Of a stretch of DNA of 64,000 nucleotides, positions 45,011-55,779 are shown in pieces. Where the stretch lies: positions 34,441 to 98,440 of the forward strand of contig NW_020326258.1 of NCBI RefSeq assembly GCF_003265705.1, in the 5' to 3' direction. Each line of letters starts with the position of its first letter. Within the stretch, counting starts at the first letter, position 1. Made by a program: the position numbers and the translations under genes. The stretch comes from Callorhinus ursinus (lineage: Eukaryota > Chordata > Mammalia > Carnivora > Otariidae). The notes beneath the pieces are model-generated. The model was not told the origin of the DNA and searched no databases. It saw nothing but the letters and a program-made list of their open reading frames with translations.

Positions 45011-45445
45011 ATTCACTCTCTTATGGTCCCTGTGGCCAGAAACCTAACATGGGTTGGTCTAGCTGAGTTCCTTGTGCAGACCCTAGAGAAGAATCCATTT
45101 TCTTGTGTTTTCCAGCTTCTGGAGTCACCGGTACTCCTCGGCTTATGGCACCATTCTGCATCTTCAAAGCCAGCAGTGTAGCCTCTTTGAATCTCTCACC
45201 CTTACCTCTTCTATCAACACATCACCTCTTTCTTGTTCTGATGATAATGACTCTCCCTTTTAAGAACCTATGTGATTACAATGGCCCCATCCAGATAATC
45301 CAGGGTACCATCTCCAGATCCTTCACTTAATCTTATCTGCAAAGTCTTTTTTTGCCCCGTAAGGTAACATATTCATGCATTGCAAGACTAGGACATGGAC
45401 ATTTTGGGGAGGTCCTCTGTTCAGCCTGCCAGTAACCCAGACCTG
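45011..45445 (-). repeat. MaLR-type LTR, main part, minus
   Basis: CTCTTATGGTCCCTGTGGCC, GACCCTAGAGAAGAATCCA, TTCCAGCTTCTGGAGTCACC, CATCTTCAAAGCCAGCAG, AACCTATGTGATTACAATGG, CCAGATAATCCAGGGTACC, AGATCCTTCACTTAATC, GTAAGGTAACATATTCATGC and GGACATGGACATTTTGGGG. The 3' terminal ~70 bp expected at the left are present but flipped (44938-45010). Confidence 0.75.
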
Positions 45446-45654
45446 AATACCAGGGGATTTGGGGATTTTTCTCCTGCAAAGAGTTTGCTTCTTGCTTAGG
45501 AAGGAGACTGAAAAAGACCATCTGATGAGTAAATAATGAAAAGATGCTTAGATACCTCATCCTTGTCTTGGTTGATCCTTCTCACTAGAGGGAGTAGTTG
45601 GCCCTGAAACCCACGCAAAGCCCTCAACATGTTCTGTGCCCATGAAAAGCCCCG

Positions 45655-45750
45655 AGTCTTTGGTGTCAGCTCCAGCTGTACCCACTCACAGACCATATGA
45701 CTTTGGGCAAATCACACCTTCTCTGAGAACAGTCATGATACTATTTTATT
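45655..45750 (+). repeat. MIR-like fragment
   Basis: GAGTCTTTGGTGTCAGC, CAGACCATATGACTTTGGG and CAAATCACACCTTCTCTGAG resemble the MIR head. Short and diverged. Confidence 0.5.
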
Positions 45751-45820
45751 AACCCACTGGGGTGACAGTATCTTTCATACCACAAAAGGTGGCTGGGAGG
45801 AATCATTTTGAAATAATTTA

Positions 45821-46139
45821 CATTATCGTATGGTTTCACTTACTTGTGGAACATAAGGAATACCATGGAGGACATTAGGAGAAGGAAGGGAAAAATGAAG
45901 GGGGGGGAAGCAGAGGGAGAGACGAACCATGAGAGACGATGGACTCTGAGAAACAAACCGAGGGTTCTAGAGGAGAGGGGGGTGGGGGGATGGGCTAGCC
46001 CGGTGATGGGTATTAAGGAGGGCACGTACTGCATGGAGCACTGGGTGTTATACGCAAACAATGAATCATGGAACACCACATCAAAAACTAATGATGTACT
46101 GTATGGTGACTAAATAAAATAAAATTAAAAAAAAAAAAG
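45821..46139 (+). mobile_element. Young L1 3' end
   Basis: Starts at the very end of ORF2 (GTATGGTTTCACTTACTTG), then the 3'UTR: GAGAGACGAACCATGAGAGA, GGACTCTGAGAAACAAACC, a G-rich tract, GGCACGTACTGCATGGAGCA, GTGTTATACGCAAACAATG and GATGTACTGTATGGTGACTA, then a poly(A) tail to 46139. AAATAATTTA at 45811-45820 and AAATAATTTT at 46147-46156 may be its TSD. The 89-codon frame inside is 3'UTR noise. Very similar to 31.6-31.9 kb. Confidence 0.93.
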
Positions 46140-46156
46140 AATTCCAAAATAATTTT

Positions 46157-47490
46157 AGAAATAAAGTGCCAAATAAATGTGGGTTGTTCAAAGTTATTTC
46201 CTTCGTCCTGACCACACCCCTGTGGGTTAGGGAAAAGGTATGTGTCTCCTGTTCAGTGGTGGACAGAAGCAGATTCAGAGAACCAGGGTGGAGTTTAGCT
46301 GACCAGGCAGTCGGCCTTCCACAGCGGGGCAGTGTTGGGGTGAGGGCACATTTGTACGTAAGCAACTGCCGTTGTAAGAGGCGGGTGTATCCTGTGAAGA
46401 GTGCAGAAGGTGAAGCCACAGCCAAGTTTCCCAGAGCGCTGCTTTGAATATGAGTAGGATGGAGCTCCCCAGACAGGGTCCAGGAGAAAACACATGGGCA
46501 GGGCCTGCATAGATTCCTAGCCGTCTTCTTAGAGCTTGGTACACAGTGGATGCTCAGAAAATGGTCATTTGGTATCAAACTGCAAACAATAAATGAGGCA
46601 GAAATTTGAGACTGTTTGCAAAATAACTCAAACTAAATGGAGACATTTTGATCCAAAATAGCTAGGAAACTGAGGCCAGATATTATAAAAGAGATCCTGG
46701 TTATCTGAGTCTGAGAAGTTGAAAGGTTGAGTCAGGAAATAGTAGGTGTAGTAAACAAGAACACTTTCCAAGGAACTGGCTACTTTTAGCAACTTGTTCT
46801 TCCTTACACACAGCTCTCCCTTTATCACCAACATCTCTCTTCTCTATACCTCATCAACCCGCAACCAAGGTGTTAAATCCTCTATAGGTTTCTGTCTCTC
46901 TGGGTCACAGATGTGGTATGGTAATCCATCGAAAGGGGGTCACAAAGTGAAATGTGAAGTCTTGCAATAGATGCAGGGTTTCATGAAGTCACTGACAGTG
47001 ATCAGGTTGGTGTCTCCTCCCATCTCAGGGGAAGCCATTGATGTGTGATGACCAGGTAGAGGTGGGGCCTTGACAACGGAAGAGGAGGAAAAGATGGGGA
47101 AGGTGGCAAACAGGAAGTGCCTTCAAAGAGAATGACTGCAGAAGCCCTTAGGGAAGTAAAGCCTCTGCACATTTTTGTTGAACTGACCCTTTGTCTGACC
47201 ATCCTGATAAGCTCAGTGTTTAAGACGAAGGCTGTCTAATTAGTGTTTCCAGAAAAATCACCCAGAAGAAAAACAATCAACACTCGATGCCTACTTTTTT
47301 CCTAAGAACTCATGCACAGTTGTAATTATAACCAAAACCACATTCAAAGAAGATAATATAAGTTTATTTTCCTAGTTTTTGTTTCAGTTTTCAAGATAAA
47401 GTCCCAACAACCATACCTTTCTTTTGTTTTTGTTTTTCACGGTTCAGCATGAAAGTCCCCCTTTTATGTAAGTAGATTTCCTCATGGACT
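46157..47490. other. No gene recognised
   Basis: Unresolved sequence. Several overlapping minus frames at 46275-46578 (up to 165 codons, partly reading the L1 tail) have no motif. No repeat is clearly recognised. Confidence 0.45.
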
Positions 47491-47811
47491 CTCCCCAGCC
47501 TAATGAGGGCTTCCTGCACTCTGTCTTCCCTGTCCATGAACCAGTGTGGAACAAGGTCCACCTTGCTGTGCCACCAGCTCATACCCCTTGGAGATAAGAA
47601 GGCTGCCACAGCTCCACATATCATATCCTGCCTCTACCAGGTTCAAAGGCAGGACAGAGCAGGAAGGGTCTTCTCTTTCATTTTACCTCCCCTCACGTCA
47701 TCTGCTGACTTCTTCTCAGGATTAGAAAACACAGTCAACCCCTAGTTGTAAGGGAGGCTGGAAAAGTGGGTATCTGGCACTTGCAACCTCTGTTGTGGAT
47801 GGTAGACTGGT
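47490..47811 (-). repeat. Old interspersed repeat, class uncertain
   Basis: GATAAGAAGGCTGCCACAGC, TCCACATATCATATCCTGCC, TACCTCCCCTCACGTCATC, AGTTGTAAGGGAGGCTGG and GTGGGTATCTGGCACTTGC match a widespread old mammalian repeat that I recall but cannot name. Orientation is a guess. It may be related to the piece at 54185-54390. Confidence 0.45.
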
Positions 47812-47813
47812 TT

Positions 47814-47828
47814 AAAAAAAAAAAAAAA
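47814..47828 (+). repeat. A15 homopolymer
   Basis: Fifteen A, without a SINE or L1 body directly before it. Confidence 0.95.
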
Positions 47829-48868
47829 CAGGTGGAGAATGTCCATTAGTAGGGAGTCAAGAGTGTTGCCATCTTGTTTTTACTGTTGTTATAATTGTGT
47901 CATGGAAATGCAACCATACAAATTATTGACCCTGAAACTTAGTATTCTATTGTCTATTCACTCCAGATGGTGGGTTCTACAGATTGTCATGATTACAGAA
48001 GGAATCTCCTATTTCACGCTTTATAGTCCACACCCAAATCCTTTTGCATGGTAACTACAAAAGGCACAAAGGAGAATCCAGAGAGGCCACTTATTGCCAA
48101 CAGCAACCGTTAAGGACTGATAACTTAGGTTATATGGTAAGGAAAGCCACATGTGGGCAAATGGTCTCCAAGGAGACCTGATTAGGGTTAGGGTTTGGGA
48201 TTGGGGAGTGTGGAAAGTCCTATTTTGACTACCTTAAGTCTCAGTATGGGAACAAGGAGGGGTCTCAAAGACCATCTCAGCCAAGTACTTCACTTTGTAT
48301 AGGAAAGAACGGAAGCTAGAAAATGAATTAAGACCCACATAATTCTGAATTACATGAAGCTTGGTCCTGTCTATGGCCACTCATGTCAGGCTACTGGCCT
48401 TGAACTTACCACCTTGAACTTCCAAAATAGCCAGCTGCTTTGCCCCTTGACACTGAAGTCAAGCTGTCCTTGGGTTCACAGGCTTAATCCATTTTAATAT
48501 CCCTTTAATTTTGCTTAGTTTCCAGTACACCAAGCTCCTAAGAAAGGTTTGCTCATTTGTCTTAGCAGCATTGTAGCCTTTTCACCTCTGTGCAGTGTCC
48601 ATAAAAAAAGACGTGAAGAAAAAGCTAGAAGCAATCTTGGTTTAAGGAGAACATAAACTGCACTTTCTGGGCCCAAAGCAAATTGTGACCAGTCACAATG
48701 TTCTGTCATGGTAGATTCCCTGTCTTTTCCATGTTGTTCTTAAAAGGTCATCTCTTCACCTCAGTCTCCCATAGAATCTATAATTTTTTATATCTTAAAA
48801 TGCAAGGGGCAGGATGAGACTTTGTCAGACTACATAAAATGGGGAGAAATCCCAGAATGCCTAAGATG
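47829..48868. other. No gene recognised
   Basis: Unresolved sequence. TTAGGGTTAGGGTTTGGG at 48182-48199 is a two-unit telomere-like word, too short to matter. Confidence 0.5.
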
Positions 48869-48988
48869 ACCCTTAATGCCTAAGGAAAATTCCTTAATCC
48901 TGTGTGCCTCGGTTTCCTCATCTATAAAATGGACATAATAAAATAATACCTACTCCAAGAAATTATTTAGGACCCAGAGAAATGATAC
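48869..48988 (+). repeat. MIR fragment
   Basis: TGTGTGCCTCGGTTTCCTC, ATCTATAAAATGGACATAAT and AATAATACCTACTCCAAG are the MIR core in order. Confidence 0.8.
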
Positions 48989-49714
48989 AATTATTTTTTC
49001 TTCTCTTTTTTAAAACCCAGAAAATTCTGATTGAACTCTGTGTGGTGATCTCACCTTGTCAAGGGACTAATCCAAGGAAATTTCCTTGTCCTTCTTAAGA
49101 AGGGAGACCCGACCTGAGGGTTGATGTAGCCTCTCCTTGTCCTAACTTCCTTCATCCCAGCGCCTCATGCTGTAGAAACTGTAAGTCATAAATGGGAAAG
49201 GTTCCATAAAACAACCTTTCACTTATGGGCATCGTGGGGAAAATGTCTCCATACAAATAGTCTTCCACATAACAGACATTTGCTCCTAACAATGCCAACA
49301 CCTTGGTTTCATTTTATTATCTTGACAGAAATTCTTGTAGGAAGTGTTACATTTTTCCCCACCTTCTTTATGTAGAATTTAGACTAGGCGTAATTTGGAA
49401 CTTTCTGTCTATGACTTTGTGTCTGTATTATGAACATGCTTGAATCCAAGACATAGTTATGTTTGAACTTCAGTTCTTCTGTTTCCTACCTTATATCAGC
49501 CATATCTGCCTTTAAGTCCTAGAAAAATGGGGTTTGACATGATCATTACCAGACCTCTCACTCATTTGTGGACAGAATTATATAGCTCCAAATAGATACC
49601 CACTGCCTTAATTTTTTAAAAGGTTGTTCAACAGCAGATATGGAAGCCAACTTACCAAAATAAAGACAATGTTGAAAGATTATGTGTAATAATTAGGAAA
49701 TCATAATTAACATT
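48989..49714. other. No gene recognised
   Basis: Unresolved AT-rich sequence with no frame above chance. Confidence 0.5.
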
Positions 49715-49935
49715 AATCGGGTATTTTCTTTTACCAGTCTCTGGTTTAAGCACTTCATCATCTGCATTATTTTGCCTACTAGTTTTAACATTTTTAAGGT
49801 GGTATTATTTTATTATGTCCAGTTTATAGATGAGGAAACTGAAGCATAAGAAGTTAAGGAATGTTCCAACGGTCAAGAAGTTAAGCAGTAGAAAATCTAC
49901 ACTTCCAGCTCAGTTTGCTGCAGACATGCAGCCCC
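49715..49935 (-). repeat. MIR SINE, minus
   Basis: CTCTGGTTTAAGCACTTC, GTCCAGTTTATAGATGAGG, AAACTGAAGCATAAGAAG, GTTAAGGAATGTTCCAACGG and ACACTTCCAGCTCAG follow a reverse MIR. Confidence 0.75.
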
Positions 49936-50091
49936 ACTAACCAGGGTCTGTGACAGTAACCAGTTTGATGAAATGGATTTAATCAGCACTGTAAAAAAAT
50001 TGAAATAGAAAAAAAAAACAGAAAATCTTTCAGTGTAGAGTACATGATAAAGAAGAAAGAATTATTCCATGGAAATTTTGGGTTGAGTCAA

Positions 50092-50131
50092 CACATACAC
50101 ACACGTACACACACACACGTCTGTACGTCCA
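50092..50131. repeat. Imperfect CA repeat
   Basis: ACATACACACACGTACACAC followed by ACACACGTCTGTACG. Confidence 0.9.
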
Positions 50132-50359
50132 CCGAGTCATGAAAAAAATATATTTCTTACTGTGAGATATCATCAAAAAAGCTGAAGAACAATGCTAAAC
50201 TATACAGCTTCCGCTTTTTTAACACAGGGATTATCTTTTATTTGCATGGTACGTGTGCGATTTCCTGCCTTCTGTTTATGATAAAGGAGGTGCTGTTAAT
50301 TTACTTCAAGCAAACTTCCACTTAAATGGCAAGTTACACACCAGCCCTGTCTAAGCTGT

Positions 50360-50415
50360 GTGACAATGTGTTTAAGACCCCAGGCTCTGGGATCAAACAG
50401 TCTAAACCCCAGCTT
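50360..50415 (+). repeat. MIR, left part (split by SINE)
   Basis: ACCCCAGGCTCTGGGATCAA and CAGTCTAAACCCCAGCTT are the MIR head. The element resumes at 50642. Confidence 0.7.
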
Positions 50416-50641
50416 GTGCACCTGGGTGGCTCAGGCGGTTGAGCGTCCGACTCTTGATTTCGGCTCAGGTCACGATCTCGGGGTGGTAGAATCGAGCCCC
50501 ATGTCGGGCTCTGCACTCAGTGGGGAGTCTGCTTGGGATTCTCTCTCCCTCTCCCTCTGCCCATCCCCCACTTGCAAGCTCGCTCGCTCTTTAAGTAATA
50601 AATAAATAAATAAATAAATAAATCTTTAAAAAAAAAAAAAA
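50416..50641 (+). mobile_element. Can-SINE (SINEC), full-length
   Basis: GTGCACCTGGGTGGCTCAGG, GTTGAGCGTCCGACTCTTGA, TTTCGGCTCAGGTCACG, AATCGAGCCCCATGTCGGG, GGGGAGTCTGCTTGGGATTC, a CT-rich segment, six AAAT-type units and an A14 tail. It is inserted within a MIR. Confidence 0.95.
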
Positions 50642-50800
50642 CCTGGCTCTTGAACTTGTCACTCACATACTTTGGGCAAACTACCTAACCTCCTTAGTGT
50701 TAAGTTCCCCTGGAACCAACACCTCCCTTGCATTGTTCTGGCCAGAACTAAAGGTGATAATGCACATCACATGTTTGTCAGCAAGCTTGGCACTTAGGAA
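50642..50800 (+). repeat. MIR, right part
   Basis: TTGAACTTGTCACTCACATA, CTTTGGGCAAACTACCTAAC, CTCCTTAGTGTTAAG, GGTGATAATGCACATCAC and GCTTGGCACTTAGGAAG continue the interrupted MIR. Confidence 0.7.
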
Positions 50801-51639
50801 GCCTTTGCACTGCGGCAACTCTTGCTCCCTTAACCACACCTTTCACTCCAGAGCAGATGTGCCCGGGAAGTGGCGGCTTTGAATTCTGTGGCATCTGCCC
50901 GTGAAGTTCAAGGCCTCTCAGCCCATAGTGGGAGGGGAAGGGAGAGGGAGGTGACTCCTGGTGTCACAGATGTGGTCTTCTTCATGGGGTGGCCCTTTTG
51001 GTTACATCAACAGCCATTATAGCCTACATTATTCCTGCATGTATAACTGAAATAACCTACTTTGCTTGATAAACCATGAGAAACCAGCCCCTTGAAAAGG
51101 AGCTGTTCCTTAACAGATAGGGAACATTCTAGAAATAGCATCTAAACCATGAAGATTTTCTAACCCTAAATCCCTTCTGGCTTCCTCAGGATTAGCCATT
51201 TTACTCCATCCTAATAAACGAAAGAATGACTTTTTGCAGGCCTTAATGGGGTTGACAGCTCTTAATCCCTAATAAGACTCCCAGTAACCCTGAAAGGGAC
51301 AAGCAAAGTTCCCCACGGGGCACCCTTACCCAGTGCTGACAGCACCACCAGAGAGTGGCTCATGGCTTTGTGACCTTGCCTTGTGGCCAGGCCTCACACA
51401 TCACAGGACCCTGGTCAGCCTACTTTGCAGAAGTGGCCAAGCGTCTAGGAACCAGAGGATTTCCATGCAGAAGCAATAGTCACTAGCTTTAGTAGAGTGG
51501 CCAGAGTTTACATTCCCAACATGTGTATTGTGTCATGTAACCTTGCCTGAAAATGCCCCTCTTTTAAAGTGGACAGATATTGCCACTGCCAAGAAGATAA
51601 AAGGGTGCAGGAAGAGCAAGGGGAGCCCAGCTTTGGTGT
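50801..51639. other. No gene recognised
   Basis: Unresolved sequence without clear repeats or exon signals. Confidence 0.5.
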
Positions 51640-51765
51640 CCTGGTGGGATATGGGGGAAATTACATACCCTTGCCGGGACTCACATTCCTCATCTACAAA
51701 ATGCAGTCATGATTAAATGCAGTGTAAGGTTTAGCATATTGTAGGTGCTCAATAAATCTCAACTA
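51640..51765 (+). repeat. MIR fragment, 3' part
   Basis: CATTCCTCATCTACAAAATG, CATGATTAAATGCAGTG and TTGTAGGTGCTCAATAAATC match the MIR core and tail. Confidence 0.75.
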
Positions 51766-53484
51766 CGGATTTCCTCTCACTTCCTCTCCCTACCCTACTG
51801 GACTCCAGAATCTGTGTGCTTCCCACAGTGTTGCACAAAGGGTTGATTTGCTGCTTGCAAATGTTTAGCACTGTGCTGTTTGAAGAGATGGGCAAAGACA
51901 GACGCTATTATCTGTTTCACAGTAGGCTTCAGGGATGAATGCAGAGAGGACAACAGCACTCAAAGGAAATAAAAATCATTAACTTGGTGATTGATCTGGG
52001 CAGCTGGTGGCTCTGCCAGTGTGGAGATGAGACCACAGAACCAGAACCACCTAGAGTTGGGCAGGGTTTGCTGGAGACTCAGGGTTTACGTCAGAGTATG
52101 ATTAACCACAGAGCAGTGAGTAAGACAGTGGTCATGGATGCACCAGCTTTCGTGCCCAGGAATGGAAGTATTTCTCCACCTGCTTTCCCTTGTTTCATCT
52201 TCGGATGAACCTGCTGGCCCAGGAGGATGCACATCACATGACTCAACCACTGAAGAATAAAGTCACATCTCTCTGATATCAACAGAAAGTCCCCGTCCCA
52301 TTCATATGAAGAAAATAAGGTGTGAGAAATAAGGACATTTTTAAAGCAGATTAAAAAAAAAAAAAACCAACACTTCAATCTTTGCCAACAGATTAGGAAA
52401 GCAAGGCTGTTTGTCACCTTGGAGGACTGTAAAAAGCAAAGACAGGTGGGCAATAAAATCTCCCATCAAGAAAAACTTCCTCAAATATTAGAAAGCCATG
52501 GTCAAAACCACTCTAGAATGACACTTTCTTTTATGTACCCTGGTTCCTGCTTTTATTAGAAGTAATTTATGCCAATAAAAATAACATCGGTCCAGACTGC
52601 CTGTCTTTCTCTAAAGGTGTTCTCAAAACCTTTCTTCTTGTCAAAGAACAACATGTCCATCCCTGCCTGCACCCTAGCAAGCTCGGCCACTTGCTCGATG
52701 CCCCAGTCACCCCAGCATGGGCTGTGAGAGCTGTGATGGAGGACAGTCAGATGAGCATGGAAGCACTTGTCTTTCCTTGGGGCGAATCTGGGTTCAAGAC
52801 CCCAGATCAGAGGCATTTGGGAGTAATGCTATCATTTTTCTTCATTTTAGAATGCATGAGGAAATCTCTTTTGTGGTCTTTTAATGTAAGGTTAATCAGA
52901 AACTGCCCTGGAGGAGTGGGAAAGAGCTTGCGGTGTGTTCAAGGACAGAGTCCTCCCCTGACCTCGAGGCTAGTCCAGAGGACGCTGTGTGGCTGGAGGA
53001 CAAGGTGCCTCTCAGGGCTGGCATTCCAACAACAACATGGAGCCAACACTTTGTGATGAGGCACCTAATTGGATTGTGAGACAAATTTAAAAATAGACAG
53101 CAAAGATCTAGCAAAGGAGAAATCACAACATAAATTGGCTTTTGCAATCCAACTGTGATAAACAGTGGGAAGTAATGGAAATGTAATTGTGGAGCCCTTG
53201 GATGAAGCATTAAACTTTGAACAGAAAGGATTCACATTAGCAAACCCCAGTATGATCCTCTGAAGGGGGGAGGGTGATTTTGATTTGATTAGCCTTACTG
53301 TTCCAGTCCTGTTTACAAAGCTTTCTCCAAATGCTTACAAAATGGGGGGGAAATGAAGAAGTTATCCGGCAAAATTTACTCTTGCCACAATCCCTTCAGT
53401 CATATGTAGGTTACCCGAAGGTATCAGAAATCCACATAGGTTCCAAATCTCTTGGTTTCGTCATACAACCTATGTAGTGTGAAG
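51766..53484. other. No gene recognised; repeat-poor
   Basis: No repeat is recognised over 1.7 kb except short A-runs (52352-52366). Opposing frames of about 120 codons at 52091-52453 (minus) and 52691-53056 (plus) have no recognisable domain. May include conserved non-coding sequence, which cannot be judged here. Confidence 0.4.
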
Positions 53485-53670
53485 ATGCTAGACATTTTAA
53501 TCCTGACTCTGCCACCTGAGGACGCCCAACCTTGGGCAAGAAATGTAATCCCTTTAAGCTTCAGGCTTCTCATCTATGAAGTAGGGATCATAATTTCCAG
53601 GAGCATGAGGCTACTTTGAAAACTCAGTAAAAGAATACATATAAAATATTCAGTGACACTGCCCAGCAGA
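53485..53670 (+). repeat. MIR SINE
   Basis: TTTTAATCCTGACTCTGCCA, CCTTGGGCAAGAAATGTAAT, GCTTCTCATCTATGAAGTAG, GGATCATAATTTCC and TAAAATATTCAGTGACACTG keep the MIR order. Confidence 0.8.
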
Positions 53671-54184
53671 AGGAGGGATTTTTTTTTAGTTTTGTGCGGC
53701 ATTAAGGGACAGACAGGCTCCACTCCTTCCTTGCTGCTTCCCCCATTTCCCTTCAACTCCCTTGAATGAGAGCAACCTGGGAGTTGACATCTTCTCCCTG
53801 ATGGAGTCAGAGCTGAAGAGGACATGTCTGTTAGTCACAATTCAAGAAGTCACAACCCTGTGCCCCAAAAAGCTGCAAAGAGAGACACTTATCCCAGATG
53901 CAATAATCCAAGTTGGGAAGATGAGACTTGTCACAGTGGAGACTAGACTTCAGTCTATCCCAAACTCACCAGGATCTCAGGATGGTCCTCCCCACCCTGA
54001 ACTGACCTCTAATCCTTCCCCCATCCCATCACGACCCATCCAGATCTGCAATGGCCTTTGAGTTCATGAGTGCTGTACCACTCTTTAGAGCGATTAGTCT
54101 CCATTCCAACCACAAACCAATGGATATGTGCCCAAAGGGGCCCAATATATTCAAAGCTCTGAAGCAGAGGAGAGTTATATCTAC
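53671..54184. other. No gene recognised
   Basis: Unresolved sequence. The 99-codon plus frame at 53762-54061 has no recognisable motif. Confidence 0.45.
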
Positions 54185-54394
54185 ATGCATCATTTAGTAA
54201 TGCTTTGGGCTGCAAATAACGGAAAAGCCTGTGGACAGTAGACGATACCATAGGAAGGAGTATGCTTTTTTCACATAATATGAAATTATTGATCCAGCCA
54301 TCCAAAGATGCCATCCAAAGGCCTAGATTCTTCCTTTCATCTCTGCCAAACTTAGTAAGCTAGACTCACATCCTCAAGCTTGTCATCTCAGGAG
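54185..54394 (-). repeat. Old interspersed repeat, class uncertain
   Basis: GGGCTGCAAATAACGGAAAAG, TTTTCACATAATATGAAATT, AGATTCTTCCTTTCATCTC and CTCAAGCTTGTCATCTC resemble an old mammalian repeat that I cannot name. It directly abuts the LTR that follows. Confidence 0.4.
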
Positions 54395-54757
54395 GTGTCT
54401 TGGTCTGCTCCAGCTGCCCTAACAAAATACCATAGACTGGTGGCTTAAACAACAGGAATTTCTTTTACGGAGGCTGCAAATCTGAGATGAGCATGGTTGG
54501 GCTCTGGGAAGGGCTCTCTTCCTGACTTGTAGACAGCTGCCTTCTTGCTGTGTGTTCTCATGGCCTTTCCTCAGTGCTTGTTCATGCAGAGAGAGACGGC
54601 TCTCTCTTCCTCTTCTTGTAATCCTATCAGATTAGGACCCCATCCTTGACCTCACTTCACCTTAATTACCTCCTAAAAGCCCCATCTCCAAATACAGTCA
54701 CATTGGGGGTTAAGAATGGGATATATGAATTATGAGGGGGACACAATTCAGTCCATA
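54395..54757 (-). repeat. MaLR (MLT1-type) LTR
   Basis: Minus LTR: GCCCTAACAAAATACCATAG, CTGGTGGCTTAAACAACAGG, CCTGACTTGTAGACAGCTGC, GTGTGTTCTCATGGCC, CACCTTAATTACCTCCTAAA, GCCCCATCTCCAAATACAG and GGGGGACACAATTCAGTCC. Confidence 0.9.
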
Positions 54758-55129
54758 GCTGGGGGCGGCGTGGGAGGGAATGGTTGCCATGGTCTAGGCA
54801 CTGCATCTAAGGTAGGAAGGAGGAAAGGAGTACAAAAAAATATGTCCCTTTTTCAGGAAACAACTCCTTGACTGACTTCCATTTATGTCCCAGGGTCATC
54901 CCCAGTTGCAGGGAAGTCTTAAAAATGAGAGAGGGATGGCTGGAGAAGAACCGGCTGGGATTGGCTGCAGGTGCAGCACACCAAGGTTGCTGTAACTGTG
55001 TACCGTGACTTTCTTAAGAGTTGTGAAACAGTCTTTCAGAAGAGTTTTTTTTGATGATGAGTCTACAATGAGAGCCCTTTTTGTCTTTAAGGAGTTCTTG
55101 ATAGATTAACAGAAGAACCCCTGTTAGGC
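54758..55129. other. No gene recognised
   Basis: Unresolved sequence between two LTR-like repeats. Confidence 0.5.
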
Positions 55130-55153
55130 ATTATATTAGTTAGCTTTCGCTGC

Positions 55154-55188
<35 letters not shown>

Positions 55189-55597
55189 GAACTCCCAAAA
55201 GTTGGTAGTTCCATGGCTTGGCAATTTGAGTTGGGCTCCTCTAGATGACTCTTCTAGTCTTGGAAGGACTCACACATGTATCTAGGTCTGCTATCAAGTT
55301 GGCTGAGGCTGGCTGAGATGGCTTGTCTCTGCTCCACATGGTCTCCCTTCCTCCAGGAGACTAGCCTGGGCTTATTCACATGGCACCAGGGCAGGTGTCT
55401 GCAGAGGAAGAGAACTGGCACACCTTCACTTCTGTCACATTCGACTGGCCCAAACAAATCACATGGTCATCCCAGATTCAGGGGGTGGAGAAGCAGACAC
55501 TACCTGCTTTGGACAAAGCTGCAAAGTCGCATTGCAAAGATCATGACGAAGGCAGGGGGAGGATTGTGGCCATTTTTACAATCTATCACAGGTCATG
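55130..55597 (-). repeat. Old LTR-like repeat, family not named
   Basis: ATTATATTAGTTAGCTTTCG at the left, ATCAAGTTGGCTGAGGCTGG, TCCACATGGTCTCCC, ACACCTTCACTTCTGTCAC, GGCCCAAACAAATCACATGG, CCCAGATTCAGGGGGTGG and TTTTACAATCTATCACAG at the right read like a common mammalian LTR-type repeat. The 122-codon plus frame at 55276-55644 lies across it and the next SINE and is noise. Confidence 0.55.
55157..55197 (+). repeat. A41 homopolymer
   Basis: Forty-one consecutive A, inside the LTR-like repeat, with no SINE or L1 body attached. It may be an expansion of a short A-run or an assembly artefact. Confidence 0.95.
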
Positions 55598-55616
55598 TTA
55601 GAAGAAGTATTCTGCT

Positions 55617-55762
55617 GGGGTGCCTGGGTGGCTCAGTCAGTTAAGCGTCTGACTCTTGATCTCAGCTCAGGTCTTGATTTCAGAGTTGTAAGTTCAAATT
55701 CCACACTGGGCTCCATACTGGGTGTGGAGCCTAACTGAAAAAAAAAAAAAAAAGAAGAAGAA
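55617..55762 (+). mobile_element. Can-SINE, short form
   Basis: GGGGTGCCTGGGTGGCTCAG, TCAGTTAAGCGTCTGACTC, TTGATCTCAGCTCAGG, GTAAGTTCAAATTCCACAC and GGGTGTGGAGCCTAACTG then a tail of A and AAG units. Shorter than the others: it lacks the CT-rich segment. GAAGAAGTATTCTG at 55601 and GAAGAAGTATGCTG at 55763 look like its TSD. Confidence 0.93.
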
Positions 55763-55779
55763 GAAGAAGTATGCTGAAC

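Noticed and set aside
48182..48199. Interstitial telomeric repeat
   Set aside because: Only two TTAGGG units plus one variant; expected by chance.
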